This document shows positions 8,135 to 15,974 of a DNA stretch of 26,873 nt, piece by piece (positions within the stretch are counted from its first letter, which is position 1; each line of letters begins with the position of its first letter). Under the pieces are notes generated by a model that worked only from the letters and a program-made list of their open reading frames with translations, was not told where the DNA came from and searched no databases. A program made the position numbers and the translations under genes. The DNA lies in contig CAAHFI010545167.1 in NCBI GenBank assembly GCA_900893395.1, positions 1-26,873 of the forward strand, read 5' to 3'. Source of the stretch: Euglena gracilis. Taxonomy: Eukaryota; Euglenozoa; Euglenophyceae; Euglenales; Euglenaceae.

Positions 8135-9038
8135 CTACTGCAGAAACTGTTTCCCCCCCGAAGACAAAAGAGACTGCCACTCTCTCAGGAACCGACCTTG
8201 CCCATTGCATGGCGATACTGCCCAAGAACATGGCTTGTGGATGACATGCCCAGACCGTTGCAGTTTGCATGTGAGGTTGGAATGGCTGATCGTCTCTCCC
8301 CGTCTGTATGGACCACCAGTGACACTGATGACTCAGGCGATTCCTTGTCAGATTATTACTCTTGTGCTGCCAGAAAGATTTCCCACACAGCAGAAACAGA
8401 CACTGACATGCACCACTGCACTACATGCTTATACGGGGAGAAAGGCCCGAAACGCATTTCTGAAAACAGGACGAGGCAATTCCCTTTTAACAATGGGTGA
8501 TGTGGAAACCAATCCAGGTCCGCCAACGGCAATTAGCCCGTGTGGTGAAATCTGGGACCTACTGGACCTACTTGTCGCCATGAACATGACAGATTTCTTT
8601 CGCATCAAAGTCGAAATGCCACTGCGGAAGGGCCCCGATGGGTCCTCTTGCACAACGCTTCCCAAGGCAACATACTGGCTGAAATGCACTTTGTGTGAAG
8701 TCGAAACCATCACTGCCTCAGCAGGTTGGTGCCTGTACCACAGAGAAACTTGTCCTGTTTTCTCAGCCACAGTATTTCCATCAACCGAATCACCAGATGC
8801 ACCCCGAAGCGACGGGCCGCGGGCACGCCGCACAACAATCCCTGCACATGCTCTCAGCAGGACATCAACCAACAGGAAGGGGGGAACGAATAACCACCAC
8901 TCATGGCGACGTCCACACACAACCAGGGCCCATCTACTTTCGTCTTGCGACCCTGGAACGACCGACGATCCCCATCTCCAGAGGACTTCAAGAAAATTTT
9001 ATTCGACACAGACTACTGGCGAGCTTGCAGGAGGTTGA
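8091..9038 (+). CDS. LINE open stretch: two Cys/His clusters around a canonical 2A
   Basis: One frame is open from 8091 to 9038. Residues from 8133 form a Cys/His cluster (DYCRNC, then RDCH, CPLH, WMTCPDRCSLH) with spacing typical of zinc binding. Then TGRGNSLLTMGDVETNPGP (2A core GDVETNPGP at 8496-8522) matches the D(V/I)ExNPGP consensus in full, so ribosome skipping between G and P would release the upstream product. After it comes a second Cys/His segment (YWLKCTLC ... CLYHRETC, 8673-8753). The remainder, Arg/Thr/His-rich, probably leaves the true frame, since a second 2A-like motif lies in another frame at 8905. The first ATG is at 8205, but the frame upstream is also coding-like, so the original start was further 5'. 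Confidence 0.65.
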   Translation, partial: KKCAELSQENQTESDYCRNCFPPEDKRDCHSLRNRPCPLHGDTAQEHGLWMTCPDRCSLHVRLEWLIVSPRLYGPPVTLMTQAIPCQIITLVLPERFPTQQKQTLTCTTALHAYTGRKARNAFLKTGRGNSLLTMGDVETNPGPPTAISPCGEIWDLLDLLVAMNMTDFFRIKVEMPLRKGPDGSSCTTLPKATYWLKCTLCEVETITASAGWCLYHRETCPVFSATVFPSTESPDAPRSDGPRARRTTIPAHALSRTSTNRKGGTNNHHSWRRPHTTRAHLLSSCDPGTTDDPHLQRTSRKFYSTQTTGELAGG

Positions 9039-9105
9039 TGCGAACTTCAAACACTGCGAGACACCTTTCTTCTTGATGCCCTGGTTCGGACACCGCAGTT
9101 TTTGA
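8695..9105 (+). pseudogene. LINE segment with degenerate second 2A
   Basis: This frame contains SLHMLSAGHQPTGRGERITT followed by GDVHTQPGP (8905-8931). The context TGRG-x3-(L/I)-x-T-x-GDV-x-T-x-PGP is the same as at the first 2A, so it looks like a diverged duplicate. The key Glu and Asn of the consensus are His and Gln here, and skipping would be expected to be weak or absent. Downstream an alternative frame (LRPWNDRRSPSPEDFKKILF, 8943-9050) looks more protein-like than the continuing frame, which suggests another shift. Confidence 0.5.
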
Positions 9106-9127
9106 ACTCACTGAATGTTGGGAAGTT

Positions 9128-9781
9128 TTGAGAGCTGTTTTGTCTGTGCTGATAGGGCTATGGCCACAACCACCACCACGTCATGACTCTCCATCGAGTG
9201 TGCATGCCATTCTGTGGTTATTGACCTGTTTATGGTCTGATGTATGCAACATCGGAGTGGACTTTGACTTCTACCTACCACCTTTTCACCTGATGGCACT
9301 GCCAAAAAATTTCCGGCCAAGGCACTTTCCCAGAGTACCTCCAATGGATCCCCCTTCTCCATATCCCTCCCCAATGAACGTACATGACGTTGATATCATG
9401 GACATCATGGCGTTGTTACGTCCCACAAGACCAGTTACGCCAATCGACCGTCACATTCGGAGGGCACGACGGACAGCGCAAAGACGACCAAACCTTCAAC
9501 GACATGGCATATGCCCTGACAACCCTGTGATAGCTGAGCGGCCCACACATCAAGATGTCACACTTTGTGGCGATGTTATACTTGCACGAGGGCCTGTTCC
9601 TCGGATGACCATGCTTGAAGGCCCCCTATTCCCGCGGTCCATCATCATCCTGCCAGTTGCCAACGACCCTAGCACCCACCACTATGCCTCAGTGGTGACA
9701 TTGAAGAAAACCCAGGGCCGGACGATGACTCAATGCTTCTGGAAGGCGGACAACAGGTGCAATCACATATGGATTTTCTAA
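9128..9781 (+). pseudogene. LINE segment of unknown function before third 2A
   Basis: An open frame of about 217 residues, rich in Pro, Arg and His. Near its end it reads FPRSIIILPVANDPSTHHYA. I considered a cysteine-protease-like (C48) motif because of the hydrophobic strand followed by HH, but there is no partner motif. The last part overlaps the third 2A in another frame, so the true reading must leave this frame before about 9690. Other frames between 9440 and 9530 are also coding-like (TFGGHDGQRKDDQTFNDMAY), so the segment is decayed. Confidence 0.35.
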
Positions 9782-10038
9782 GTAGCAGTGCATCTTCCGA
9801 TCTGACGCCGGATACATACCGTTGCGTGAATGCCTGCCCGTTTCTTTCCGGCCTGCCCGTTTCAGACGGAAGAAAAGACGATGAAACCCCATGTGACCGC
9901 ATCCACGTGTCTAGAGTACAAATCCCTGACAGATTATGGATGATGTCCCTGGGTTTGTGGTATGTGTCACCTGCATGCGACTTGTTCCCACAGGATCAGC
10001 CTGCAAAGCCCCCACTTGTCAGTCAGCCCCCCCTTTAG
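9673..10038 (+). pseudogene. LINE segment starting with third 2A-like motif
   Basis: HPPLCLSGDIEENPGP lies at 9673-9720, with a full consensus core (GDIEENPGP 9694-9720) and the usual Leu-rich run before it. A TAG just upstream (9670-9672) closes this frame. The following residues (DDDSMLLEGGQQ, DFLSSSASSDLTPD) are acidic and Ser-rich. From about 9936 the adjacent frame is the better reading. Confidence 0.6.
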
Positions 10039-10217
10039 ATAATCCCTATCAATGGACGCCACCAGCAATTTGCCACGTTCCAGCTGTCCTTGATCCCGTT
10101 CAACCCCAGGCAGCCCCATTACATGATCCATCTCTCTCTGACCAGCCTCAAGCAGTCCGTTGCAGGAACAATCTCTCTCCGACCAGCAATGCACCCACCA
10201 GATTCTGCAACTGTTAG
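9936..10217 (+). pseudogene. LINE third Cys cluster and Pro-rich linker
   Basis: DVPGFVVCVTCMRLVPTGSA is followed by CKAPTC, giving CxxC at 9963-9977 and a further Cys pair up to 10019, a small zinc-binding pattern. A Pro-rich linker (PQAAPLHDPS) follows, of the kind seen between N-terminal domains and the reverse transcriptase. So each canonical 2A here is followed by a CxxC-type unit. Confidence 0.5.
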
Positions 10218-10470
10218 GGCAAAGCACAGCACCCTCAGGTTCATTCCGCAGCAGGCCCTGCCGGCCGTGACGGCTTCCTTGGCCATTCTGTTAAAGCAGT
10301 TCAATGGCTTGCCAAACACTTACAATCTCTTGAGACTGTTGAAATGGGCCCCAGCCGTACTGCCACGTCCACCCAGAGGAGGGAAAACACATGAAGTACG
10401 TAACACAAAGGCGATCATTTCCGCTTCAATTTCATTTCGGAGACTTCACCTGACCAGTTCAAACTTCTGA
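10090..10470 (+). pseudogene. LINE pre-RT domain
   Basis: From 10231 to 10386 the frame reads TLRFIPQQALPAVTASL, then NTYNLLRLLKWAPAVLPRPP and RGGK. This is the conserved segment just before the reverse transcriptase in a broad group of LINEs (consensus: LR-x-IP...LL..P..VLP-PPRGG). After a gap it continues at 10573-10764 in the same frame as ARQLLSTGVHDSGDPRVQAV and LQRLHPQD, also typical of this group. The interval 10470-10570 is disturbed. Confidence 0.7.
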
Positions 10471-10763
10471 GGACGACACAAGAATGGACAGAAAATCACA
10501 ACGTCTGCAAAATAAAACAAACCGCCTCACGGACCAACCAGGCAGTCGGTATTTCGGGCCATTGAAGACGGAGCACTAACGGTTGCAGCTAGGCAATTGC
10601 TCTCCACTGGAGTGCATGACTCTGGAGACCCCCGTGTACAAGCAGTTTTACAACGCTTGCATCCCCAAGACACAAATGATCCTCTCGTACCCATTCCAGA
10701 TCAGCACCCCTCCATTTCACTCTTCACGAATCCCCCGGCTCAGCAGACCGATGCACCCTGCTG

Positions 10764-11288
10764 ATGGAGGCAATCAGGAGCTTTCGTAAAGGGTCAGCCC
10801 AGGCCCTTCTGGCCTCCGACCCAGTCATCTTCAACAAATGATCCTGCCAGGTAACCCGAATGCCACAGAGCTCCTCCTTCAGCTGGACATCTTTGTACAG
10901 CAAGCCTTGGAAGGAAAACTGCCGCAGACCGTCGTACAACTTATTGGAGCAGCAAATTTGATTCCAATGAAGAAAAAAACAACATCGGACAAAGCCATGG
11001 AGGAAGATGAACTCCAAGCAATTGAAGCCTTGCAGTCCTGGTGTCAACAAGACAACGTTTTCAACGTTTGGGACCTAGATGAGGAACATGCCGAAGAATG
11101 TGTCAGTGAGACCAATTGCTGCAGGAGAGACCCTCAGACGCCTCATCGGAAAGTGTGCGATGTCCCTTCCTGAAACCAAACTGGCGTCCCAAAAACTGCG
11201 CCGTTCCAACTGGGGTCAAGTTCCCCATGCCACGGAACACATTGGGCAGCTGAGCATCCACAGGGTGATTGGGTTCTTACCCAAGTGA
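10764..11288 (+). pseudogene. LINE reverse transcriptase, N-terminal motifs
   Basis: MEAIRSFRKGSA (10764-10799) joins, after a one-base shift, to PGPSGLRPSHLQQM (10799-10840), LDIFVQQALEGKLP and LIGAANLIPMKKK. A further shift leads to VRPIAAGETLRRLIGKCAM (11103-11160), RT motif 1/2 region. Between LIPMKKK and VRPIAAGET lies an acidic insertion of about 40 residues (KAMEEDELQAIEAL, VWDLDEEHAEE), much longer than the few residues usual in relatives. It reads like protein and has no splice sites. Confidence 0.75.
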
Positions 11289-11685
11289 CCTGTCCAATGC
11301 TTTTAACACCATCAGCAGGGAGGCCATTCATCGACAGCTGCATAAGGTGGCACCACACCTTAATCGGTGGGTACATGCTCTTTACGACCACCCACTGCCT
11401 TTAATCATGAAAGGGGCAGACACGGTCCTTGAATGCCGGACAGGAGTCCAACAAGGTTGTACATTCGGAACCTTCCTTTTCGCACTGGGCATTCAACCCG
11501 TCATTGAACACTTACCTGACCTCTGGCTGAACGTCTGGTATGCTGATGATGGCACGCTGCTGGGCCCCACAGGAGCAGTAGAAGCCGCCTTTGTAGCCTC
11601 AAGGAAGCATTTGCTCAAATTGGACTGCAACTCAACCCCCAAAAAAGCTGCACATGGGGCCAGGAATCCACTTCCCAGGGCGTGA
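11269..11685 (+). pseudogene. LINE reverse transcriptase core (motifs A-C)
   Basis: The frame shows motif A as DLSNAFN (11287-11307), motif B as GVQQGCTFG (11443-11469) and motif C as WYADDG (11536-11553) with the catalytic YADD at 11539-11550. All three catalytic Asp codons are intact. Motif D (AQIGLQLNPQKSCTWG, about 11612-11660) is in the next frame. The polymerase makes cDNA by target-primed reverse transcription in this family. One shift precedes motif A: GDWVLTQV lies upstream in a different frame. Confidence 0.85.
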
Positions 11686-12587
11686 ACATCTGCAACTCTG
11701 GCAAACCAGACGTATTCCTTGGCAACCTGGAAGTGGGATTGTTGTCCTGGGATCTCCTGTTTGCTTCCCTGATCCAAATATGCACGACTTTGTCACCACC
11801 TTCTGGACAGCCAAACGCTTAGAGATGAGAGCCCTCCTGCGCAGGATCTCGGTACTTGGGCACTCACAATATGAACACTGCCTACTACGATCGTCTGCGG
11901 ACGTGTGTCGGATTATGCACCTACTAAGAACCACTGACACTACACATGTTCAAGACATCTTGAGACACATTCACCAAGATCTTCTGGAGGCGGTGGAAAA
12001 CATTATTGGACGCTCCCTACCGGAGGATCAAGCACGCCAGGCCTTTTTGCCAACCAAATTGGGTGGACTTGGTATCAAATCTCCATTGGACTACCAAGAG
12101 GTAGCCAGGGTTTCCTGTATCGCGAGTTATGTGCGCTATGAAACCACTTACCTGTGCGCCATTCCTTGTGAAAATATGGAAATTCTGCCGCCTGACTTCA
12201 AGGTTCGCCTTGCAAGTCTCCGATACCGACTTGGGCAAGAAGTCCATCCGCTGAAGGACTGGTACGAGACGCCCCCCTCCATCCAGCGAGCGAGTCTGCA
12301 AGAAACTCGACAACAATTTTGGCAAGATCGCATGAATGCCCAGAGATACAAAGAATGGAAGCAAACTGGCAGCCACCGAGATCTTTGCCGCAAAGACCGC
12401 CAACTCAGGGCTTGGCTAAACTGTCGCCCTTCTCAAGCTCTTGGAACCCAGATGGAACATGTTGACTATCGCCTAGCACTCCAATGGTGGCTTGGGCTCC
12501 CACTGCTCAACCCCAACGAGGTGGGCAGCACTTGTGCCCAATGCACAGCTTGCTTGGATGCATAGGGAGACCATGCAGTTACCTGGG
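11654..12587 (+). pseudogene. LINE post-RT region, truncated in the zinc finger
   Basis: The frame contains GIVVLGSPV (11735-11761), the thumb and connection region, then FLPTKLGGLGIKSPLDYQEV (GGLGI at 12062-12076), and LGLPLLNPNEVG leading to CAQCTACLDA (12533-12562). TAG at 12563-12565 interrupts the frame, after which GDHAVTW (12566-12586) is still readable. The family pattern LD..GDHA..C shows the stop replaced one codon inside the finger. After 12590 similarity ends and a minisatellite begins. The lost portion corresponds to the fragment at 2548-3132. Confidence 0.8.
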
Positions 12588-12590
12588 GGC

Positions 12591-12735
12591 GTTTGGCCGG
12601 ACCAACCTAGCCGGCTGGCAGACCAACCTGGCCGGCTGGCAGACCAACCTAGCCGACCAACATGCCGGCTGTCCAGCCGTCCGTCCAGATGAAAGCCATT
12701 GTCGCTAGCCGCCCGGCCATCCAGACCAAACAATG
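12591..12735 (+). repeat. GCCGGCTGGCAG/CCGTCC modular minisatellite
   Basis: Two full 21-bp units (ACCAACCTAGCCGGCTGGCA type, 12601-12642) and a partial third are followed by AGCCGTCCGTCCAGATGAAA and GCCATCCAGACCAAA modules. Closely similar modules lie at 14260-14375, 26165-26330 and 26735-26873, and simpler relatives at 17589 and 18347. It directly abuts the broken LINE end. Confidence 0.75.
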
Positions 12736-13600
12736 TGTACGCCGCACGAACTCATGGCTTGAGCAGGAATTAGTGTTTTCGTACCGGGGAGGCCGATTCA
12801 CCGGACGACAAACACGTACTTATCTCGGACGACGGAACAATTCTGCGCCGCCGTTTGGCCGCAGTGGGGAAGCGGACAGGGGCCGGCGGGGCGTTGGTGG
12901 TGTGTCCTATCCGCCCCCCAGTCCCGCAGGGTTCCCCACCGGGAAAAAGCGGCAGAACACTAACTCGAAGGGTGGTGTGTTCAATTTTTTGCGGAAGCCT
13001 GATTTGATCATTCACCCAACGTGCGCCCAAGGCCTGCAAAAAAAAAACCTAAAGAAATCCAGCCTGAAAAGGAAAAGGTTTTGTTTCAGGGGGAAAACCC
13101 CCAAAAATACAAATAAAAACACAAAAAGAACAACCTGGTGTTTCGAAACCCAACGTTTGATGAAATGCGAAGTTGAACTGTGAGGCATTAAATGTGCAAC
13201 ATGTTGATGAAAAAACGATCCTTGAAAAAAAGTTGGGATTTTGGCCAGAAAAAATTTGAAAACACAGACACACATTTGCAGAACACAAACAATGCAGCAG
13301 AAAAAAAAACGGGCGCCATGTTACAAGAGAATTACAGTGCAGCAGTTACAAACAACTTTTTCACCTGCCTTCCTTGTCCGTCATTAGAATCCAGCTGCTT
13401 CTCTGTTCTTCAGTTTCTGTCAATTCACCTGAAAAATGCATTCAAACACACAATTGCAATTGCAACAATGCACACAGTCAATGTGTGTCAATTGTGATAA
13501 CTGTGATGTGAGATGTTGGCCATGAATGATGGTGCAAAAAATTCCCAAAAAACAGGAAAACATGAACAGGTTTTGACAGAAGGTTGCATTGAAAAACCAT
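12736..13600. other. No gene recognised; A-rich and homopolymer-rich
   Basis: Short frames with no family motif, poly-A stretches near 13040-13130 and 13300, and AT-rich unique-looking sequence. A good splice-acceptor-like string (TTTATTTTCACAG) ends at about 13673, just inside the coding-like segment that follows. Confidence 0.4.
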
Positions 13601-13616
13601 GTGATGCCACAGATGC

Positions 13617-14019
13617 ATGCCAACAGTTGATGCAACAGCCACAAATTTTTCATTTAAATTTATTTTCACAGACAAACAGTGGAAAGGGTCAACACAGCCG
13701 ACTTTCACTGGAAAAAATGAGCAATTCAGCGGAACAAGCGAAAGGGATCATACCTTCAACTGTGAAGTTGTCATCATAAATCTGGTCCAGACAGCAAAAT
13801 CCCAAAGTCTTCAAATTCGCCCAATATGAACCGTCTGGTTGGTTGAACTTTGATCTGGATGGGGAAAGAACAGTTCGTTGGCAATGCAATGGCATTAAAT
13901 TTGATCCTAATTTGGTGTCCGCGAACTTCGAATTCAAGGCGGCCAAAGGACAAAACGCTGTGCCACTGGTGGGTGGATTCGGTTCGCTCCACCACCGCAC
14001 ATCTAATCGTGTGTCCTGA
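13617..14019 (+). pseudogene. Coding-like segment of unknown function
   Basis: Two frames together read as one ordinary protein: FSFKFIFTDKQWKGSTQP, FTGKNEQFSGTSERDHTF and CEVVIINLVQTAKS (13640-13795), then in the next frame NPKVFKFAQYEPSGWLNFD, GERTVRWQCNGIKFDP and VSANFEFKAAKGQNAVPLV, ending at TGA 14017-14019. The alternating hydrophobic and polar residues suggest a beta-rich fold. The change of frame near 13790 is either a one-base shift or a small intron I could not place. The family is not recognised, and it could be a host exon or part of a mobile element. Confidence 0.35.
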
Positions 14020-14109
14020 AGAAAAAAAATACCTCAGAATGCGATGGATGAAAAAAAAAGGAAAGGCTCGGCACTTTTTACATGGCTCTTATTTTCAGTT
14101 TCATTCATC

Positions 14110-14180
14110 GGTCTTATAGTGCAGTGGTCAGCACGTGGGATTATGGTTCCCACAATCTCGGTTCGAACCCGGGTAAGATC
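14110..14180 (+). tRNA. tRNA-His-like gene with ATG anticodon
   Basis: Every arm folds. The acceptor GGTCTTA pairs with TAAGATC (one G-T). The D arm is GTGC-AGTGGTCA-GCAC. The anticodon arm TGGGA-TTATGGT-TCCCA is perfect. The T arm CTCGG-TTCGAAC-CCGGG has one T-G. The overall sequence is close to eukaryotic tRNA-His, but the anticodon at 14143-14145 is ATG where GTG is normal. A34, if edited to inosine, could still read His codons. The variable loop has only four bases. It is the best-preserved tRNA in the window. Confidence 0.75.
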
Positions 14181-14182
14181 TC

Positions 14183-14190
14183 TTTTTTTT
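14183..14190 (+). terminator. RNA polymerase III T8 terminator
   Basis: A run of eight T starts two bases after the tRNA-His-like acceptor end and would stop RNA polymerase III. Confidence 0.7.
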
Positions 14191-14259
14191 GTTGTTCTGT
14201 TTGTTCGTCTCGTCCTTGCCAGCCCGGTAGGAAAAGCCGAGATGTTTCGCGATTTTGAG

Positions 14260-14375
14260 ACCAACCTAGCCGTCCGTCCGTCCAGACCAAAATGCTGTCC
14301 AGCCGTCCGTCCAGATGAAAGGAATTTTCTCTAGCCATCCGTCCGTCCGTCCGTCCGTCCGTCCGTCCGTCCTCA
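14260..14375 (+). repeat. CCGTCC modular repeat with (TCCG)n microsatellite
   Basis: ACCAACCTAGCCGTCCGTCC, then CCAGACCAAAATGCTGTCCA and AGCCGTCCGTCCAGATGAAA, and a pure (TCCG)n run at 14338-14373. The module order is the same as at 12647-12735. It lies 80 bp downstream of the tRNA-His-like gene. Confidence 0.75.
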
Positions 14376-15000
14376 CGCCCCAATGACTTCCCATCTTGTT
14401 TGACATTTTGCAAAACACCTCCAAACGATATCTTCATGGCGACAAGGCATCAGAAAATGTCCGTAAAAATGAGTGATAAAGAAGGCTCCCCGGTTTTGGC
14501 TTGGGGGGGGGGTTGTGGTGGTCGACCATGGTCGGCCCACGGTCGCCTCGTTCGCCCTCGGTCGCCACGGGTATTTCCAATTGGGCAACTGTTCGGTGGC
14601 CCTACAATAACAAAATCCTTTGTGCACCTCCTTTTGTGTGTATGTCGTGCTAATTTTGTATGTCGTGCACTTTTTGACAACAACCGACCGCGACGACCGA
14701 GGGCGCCGAGCCGGCGATTGAGGCAACCGTGGGCCGACCATGGGACCCCACAACCCTCCCCCCAGGCCAAGTCACCCCCGGTGAAGAAAGCACCTTTTCC
14801 CCCCTTGGGACATTTCCAAAAAAAATTCATTCCCCGAAAAAAAATTCCAAACCTATTTTTGACCTTATGACTATGACTATTTTTGGACCCGAAGGCAGCA
14901 ACCCGCCTGAAAAAGTGCATTGGATTGGATGAATTGCAAAAAAAAGTGGCGGTGTACTTAATCGGTGCGGTCTCGCCCCTCAAAGGAAAAGCGGTCCCAC
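14376..15000. other. Flanks of the fold-back element; no gene
   Basis: Apart from the inverted repeat at 14500-14770, the sequence is homopolymer-rich (poly-A near 14820-14850 and 14940). I recognise no gene. Confidence 0.4.
14500..14770. mobile_element. Fold-back element with ~70-80-bp arms
   Basis: The left arm 14500-14571 (ending in CCATGGTCGGCCCACGGTCG and CCCTCGGTCGCC) is the reverse complement, with scattered mismatches, of the right arm 14687-14770 (GACCGAGGGCGCC, CGTGGGCCGACCATGG, CACAACCC). Similarity fades out beyond, to about 14480 and 14790. The ~115-bp centre contains TATGTCGTGC twice. No coding content. Two long overlapping open frames here only reflect the mirrored arms. Confidence 0.65.
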
Positions 15001-15004
15001 GACC

Positions 15005-15335
15005 ATAGGGGTGTTGCCCCGTGACCCCCCCCCGTGACCCCCCCCGTGACCCGAACAAGGACCCTTTTCGGCGAAATTTTGTCGGGAAAAATATTAGCTG
15101 GAGATGCCTAATTTGATAAAATTCTGGGGCATATTCTTAATTTTGAGGCGTAAATTTTTCAAATTTGGGCTTGGCGATTCCTAATTTGGAGTCAAAATCC
15201 TAATTTTAGTGTGGGGATTCCTAATTTGTTGGAATTTTTCTCCAAAAATTTCGACTCGTTGATTCCTAATTTTGCCACCAAAAATGTGGTGTTCCCCCGT
15301 GACCCCCCCCCCCGTGACCCCCCCGTGACCTGAAC
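15005..15335 (-). repeat. GTGACCCCCC tracts and ATTCCTAATTT array (left copy)
   Basis: 15008-15056 and 15294-15330 are C-runs separated by GTGAC. Between them lie about six irregular copies of (GAT)TCCTAATTT spaced 25-45 bp. The segment including CCACCAAAAATGTGGTGTTC and the C tract appears in reverse complement at 16420-16520, so this is the left limb of a larger inverted arrangement. Confidence 0.6.
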
Positions 15336-15473
15336 CACCCCCATACCATCATCAGACATGCTCCTCCATTATGTAAATGGTCTCTCTGTATGCATTTGTC
15401 ATGGACTTTTATCAAAAATTTCTTAAAGAATGTCATTTTGGCCATTTTTTTGCCAAAACAAGTGCTCTTGCAG

Positions 15474-15703
15474 TAACCCCCCCTAATAGAAGCACGGGGC
15501 CGCTACAAGCGCAGGTCCAAATAAAAGCGCACCCCCCCGCCGCCGAAGGCGGCGGTCTGCTACAAGCGCACCCCCATTTTGATAGGATTTCTAAAGGAAA
15601 TCAACAAAACCGTGCAGGTACGGTCCAAATAGAAGCGCACCTCCCGCCGCCGGAGGCGGCGGTCCCCTATAAGCGCACCCGTGCTTCTATTAGGGGGGGG
15701 TTA
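15474..15703. mobile_element. MITE-like element, 25-bp TIRs, two hairpin modules
   Basis: The left end TAACCCCCCCTAATAGAAGC plus ACGGG (15474-15498) is matched by its reverse complement at 15678-15703. Inside are two ~70-bp tandem modules, each holding AAGCGCACC, a GCCGCC-tipped perfect hairpin (CCGCCGCC-GAA-GGCGGCGG at about 15537-15556 and the GGA-loop version at about 15645-15664) and AAGCGCACCC. TTAA follows the right end, and GTAA sits at the left. Termini of C/G runs next to TTAA recall piggyBac-type ends, but that is speculative. Non-coding. Confidence 0.7.
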
Positions 15704-15755
15704 AACTTCACCAGTGAAGTTAACTTCACCCAATCTACCTTAACCAAAATTAACT

Positions 15756-15974
15756 TACCCTCACCCCCCTCAAATTGTCCCCCCCCCTAAACGGTGGCCA
15801 AAATTTTTGGCAAATTTTGGTTCATCCCCTCAAAGGGTTTACCCCTCATTTTCCTTCGACACCAAAGGTGACAAAGGCCAAAATTTGACCTCCCCTCCAA
15901 GTGCCCCCCCCCCGGAGTGGCCATTTGGGTCCCACGATGCTTGGAGGGTGGCCACTTTGAGGGGGGTGAGGGTA
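15756..15974. mobile_element. MITE-like element, 19-bp perfect TIRs
   Basis: TACCCTCACCCCCCTCAAA (15756-15774) has its exact reverse complement at 15956-15974. The inside is non-coding, C-rich and contains several GGCCAAA/TTTGGC words. Outside, AGTTAACTTCACC-type sequence occurs on the left (15701-15731) and AAGTTAGTTAAGCTAACTTC on the right, so the termini may extend further. Located 53 bp from the element ending at 15703. Confidence 0.65.

Larger units (their letters stand above)
6773..12590 (+). mobile_element. Degraded LINE with 2A-like peptides and reverse transcriptase
   Basis: In order it carries a Pro/Gln/Glu-rich first part (6773-8130), a Cys/His cluster (8139-8270), a 2A-like motif (8496-8522), a second Cys/His segment (8673-8753), a degenerate 2A (8905-8931), a third 2A (9691-9720), a third Cys cluster (9963-10019), a pre-RT domain (10231-10386), reverse transcriptase motifs (10764-11660) and the post-RT region up to a zinc-finger start (12533-12562). 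At least seven frame changes are needed, so it is not active as it stands. LINEs with 2A sequences are known in trypanosomes and several animals. I see no apurinic-type endonuclease. The 3' end (rest of the zinc finger, nuclease-like tail, 3' UTR) is missing and a GCCGGC/CCGTCC minisatellite starts at about 12591. No target-site duplication was found. Confidence 0.8.

Noticed and set aside
9600-9690. Possible C48-type cysteine protease motif (IIILPVAND...HHYA)
   Set aside because: Only one loosely fitting strand-plus-His segment, with no matching Asp or Cys motif in frame.
8205-9781. APE endonuclease domain expected in a 2A-bearing LINE
   Set aside because: No SDH, GD-N or similar APE motifs could be read in any frame; absence may reflect decay.
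13673-13800. Micro-intron joining the two frames of the 13.6-14.0 kb segment
   Set aside because: No GT-AG pair with a pyrimidine-rich acceptor restores the frame convincingly.
14400-15058. Overlapping frames of 156 and 202 residues with similar RPWSAHG-type sequence
   Set aside because: The similarity comes from the mirrored arms of an inverted repeat, not from two genes.
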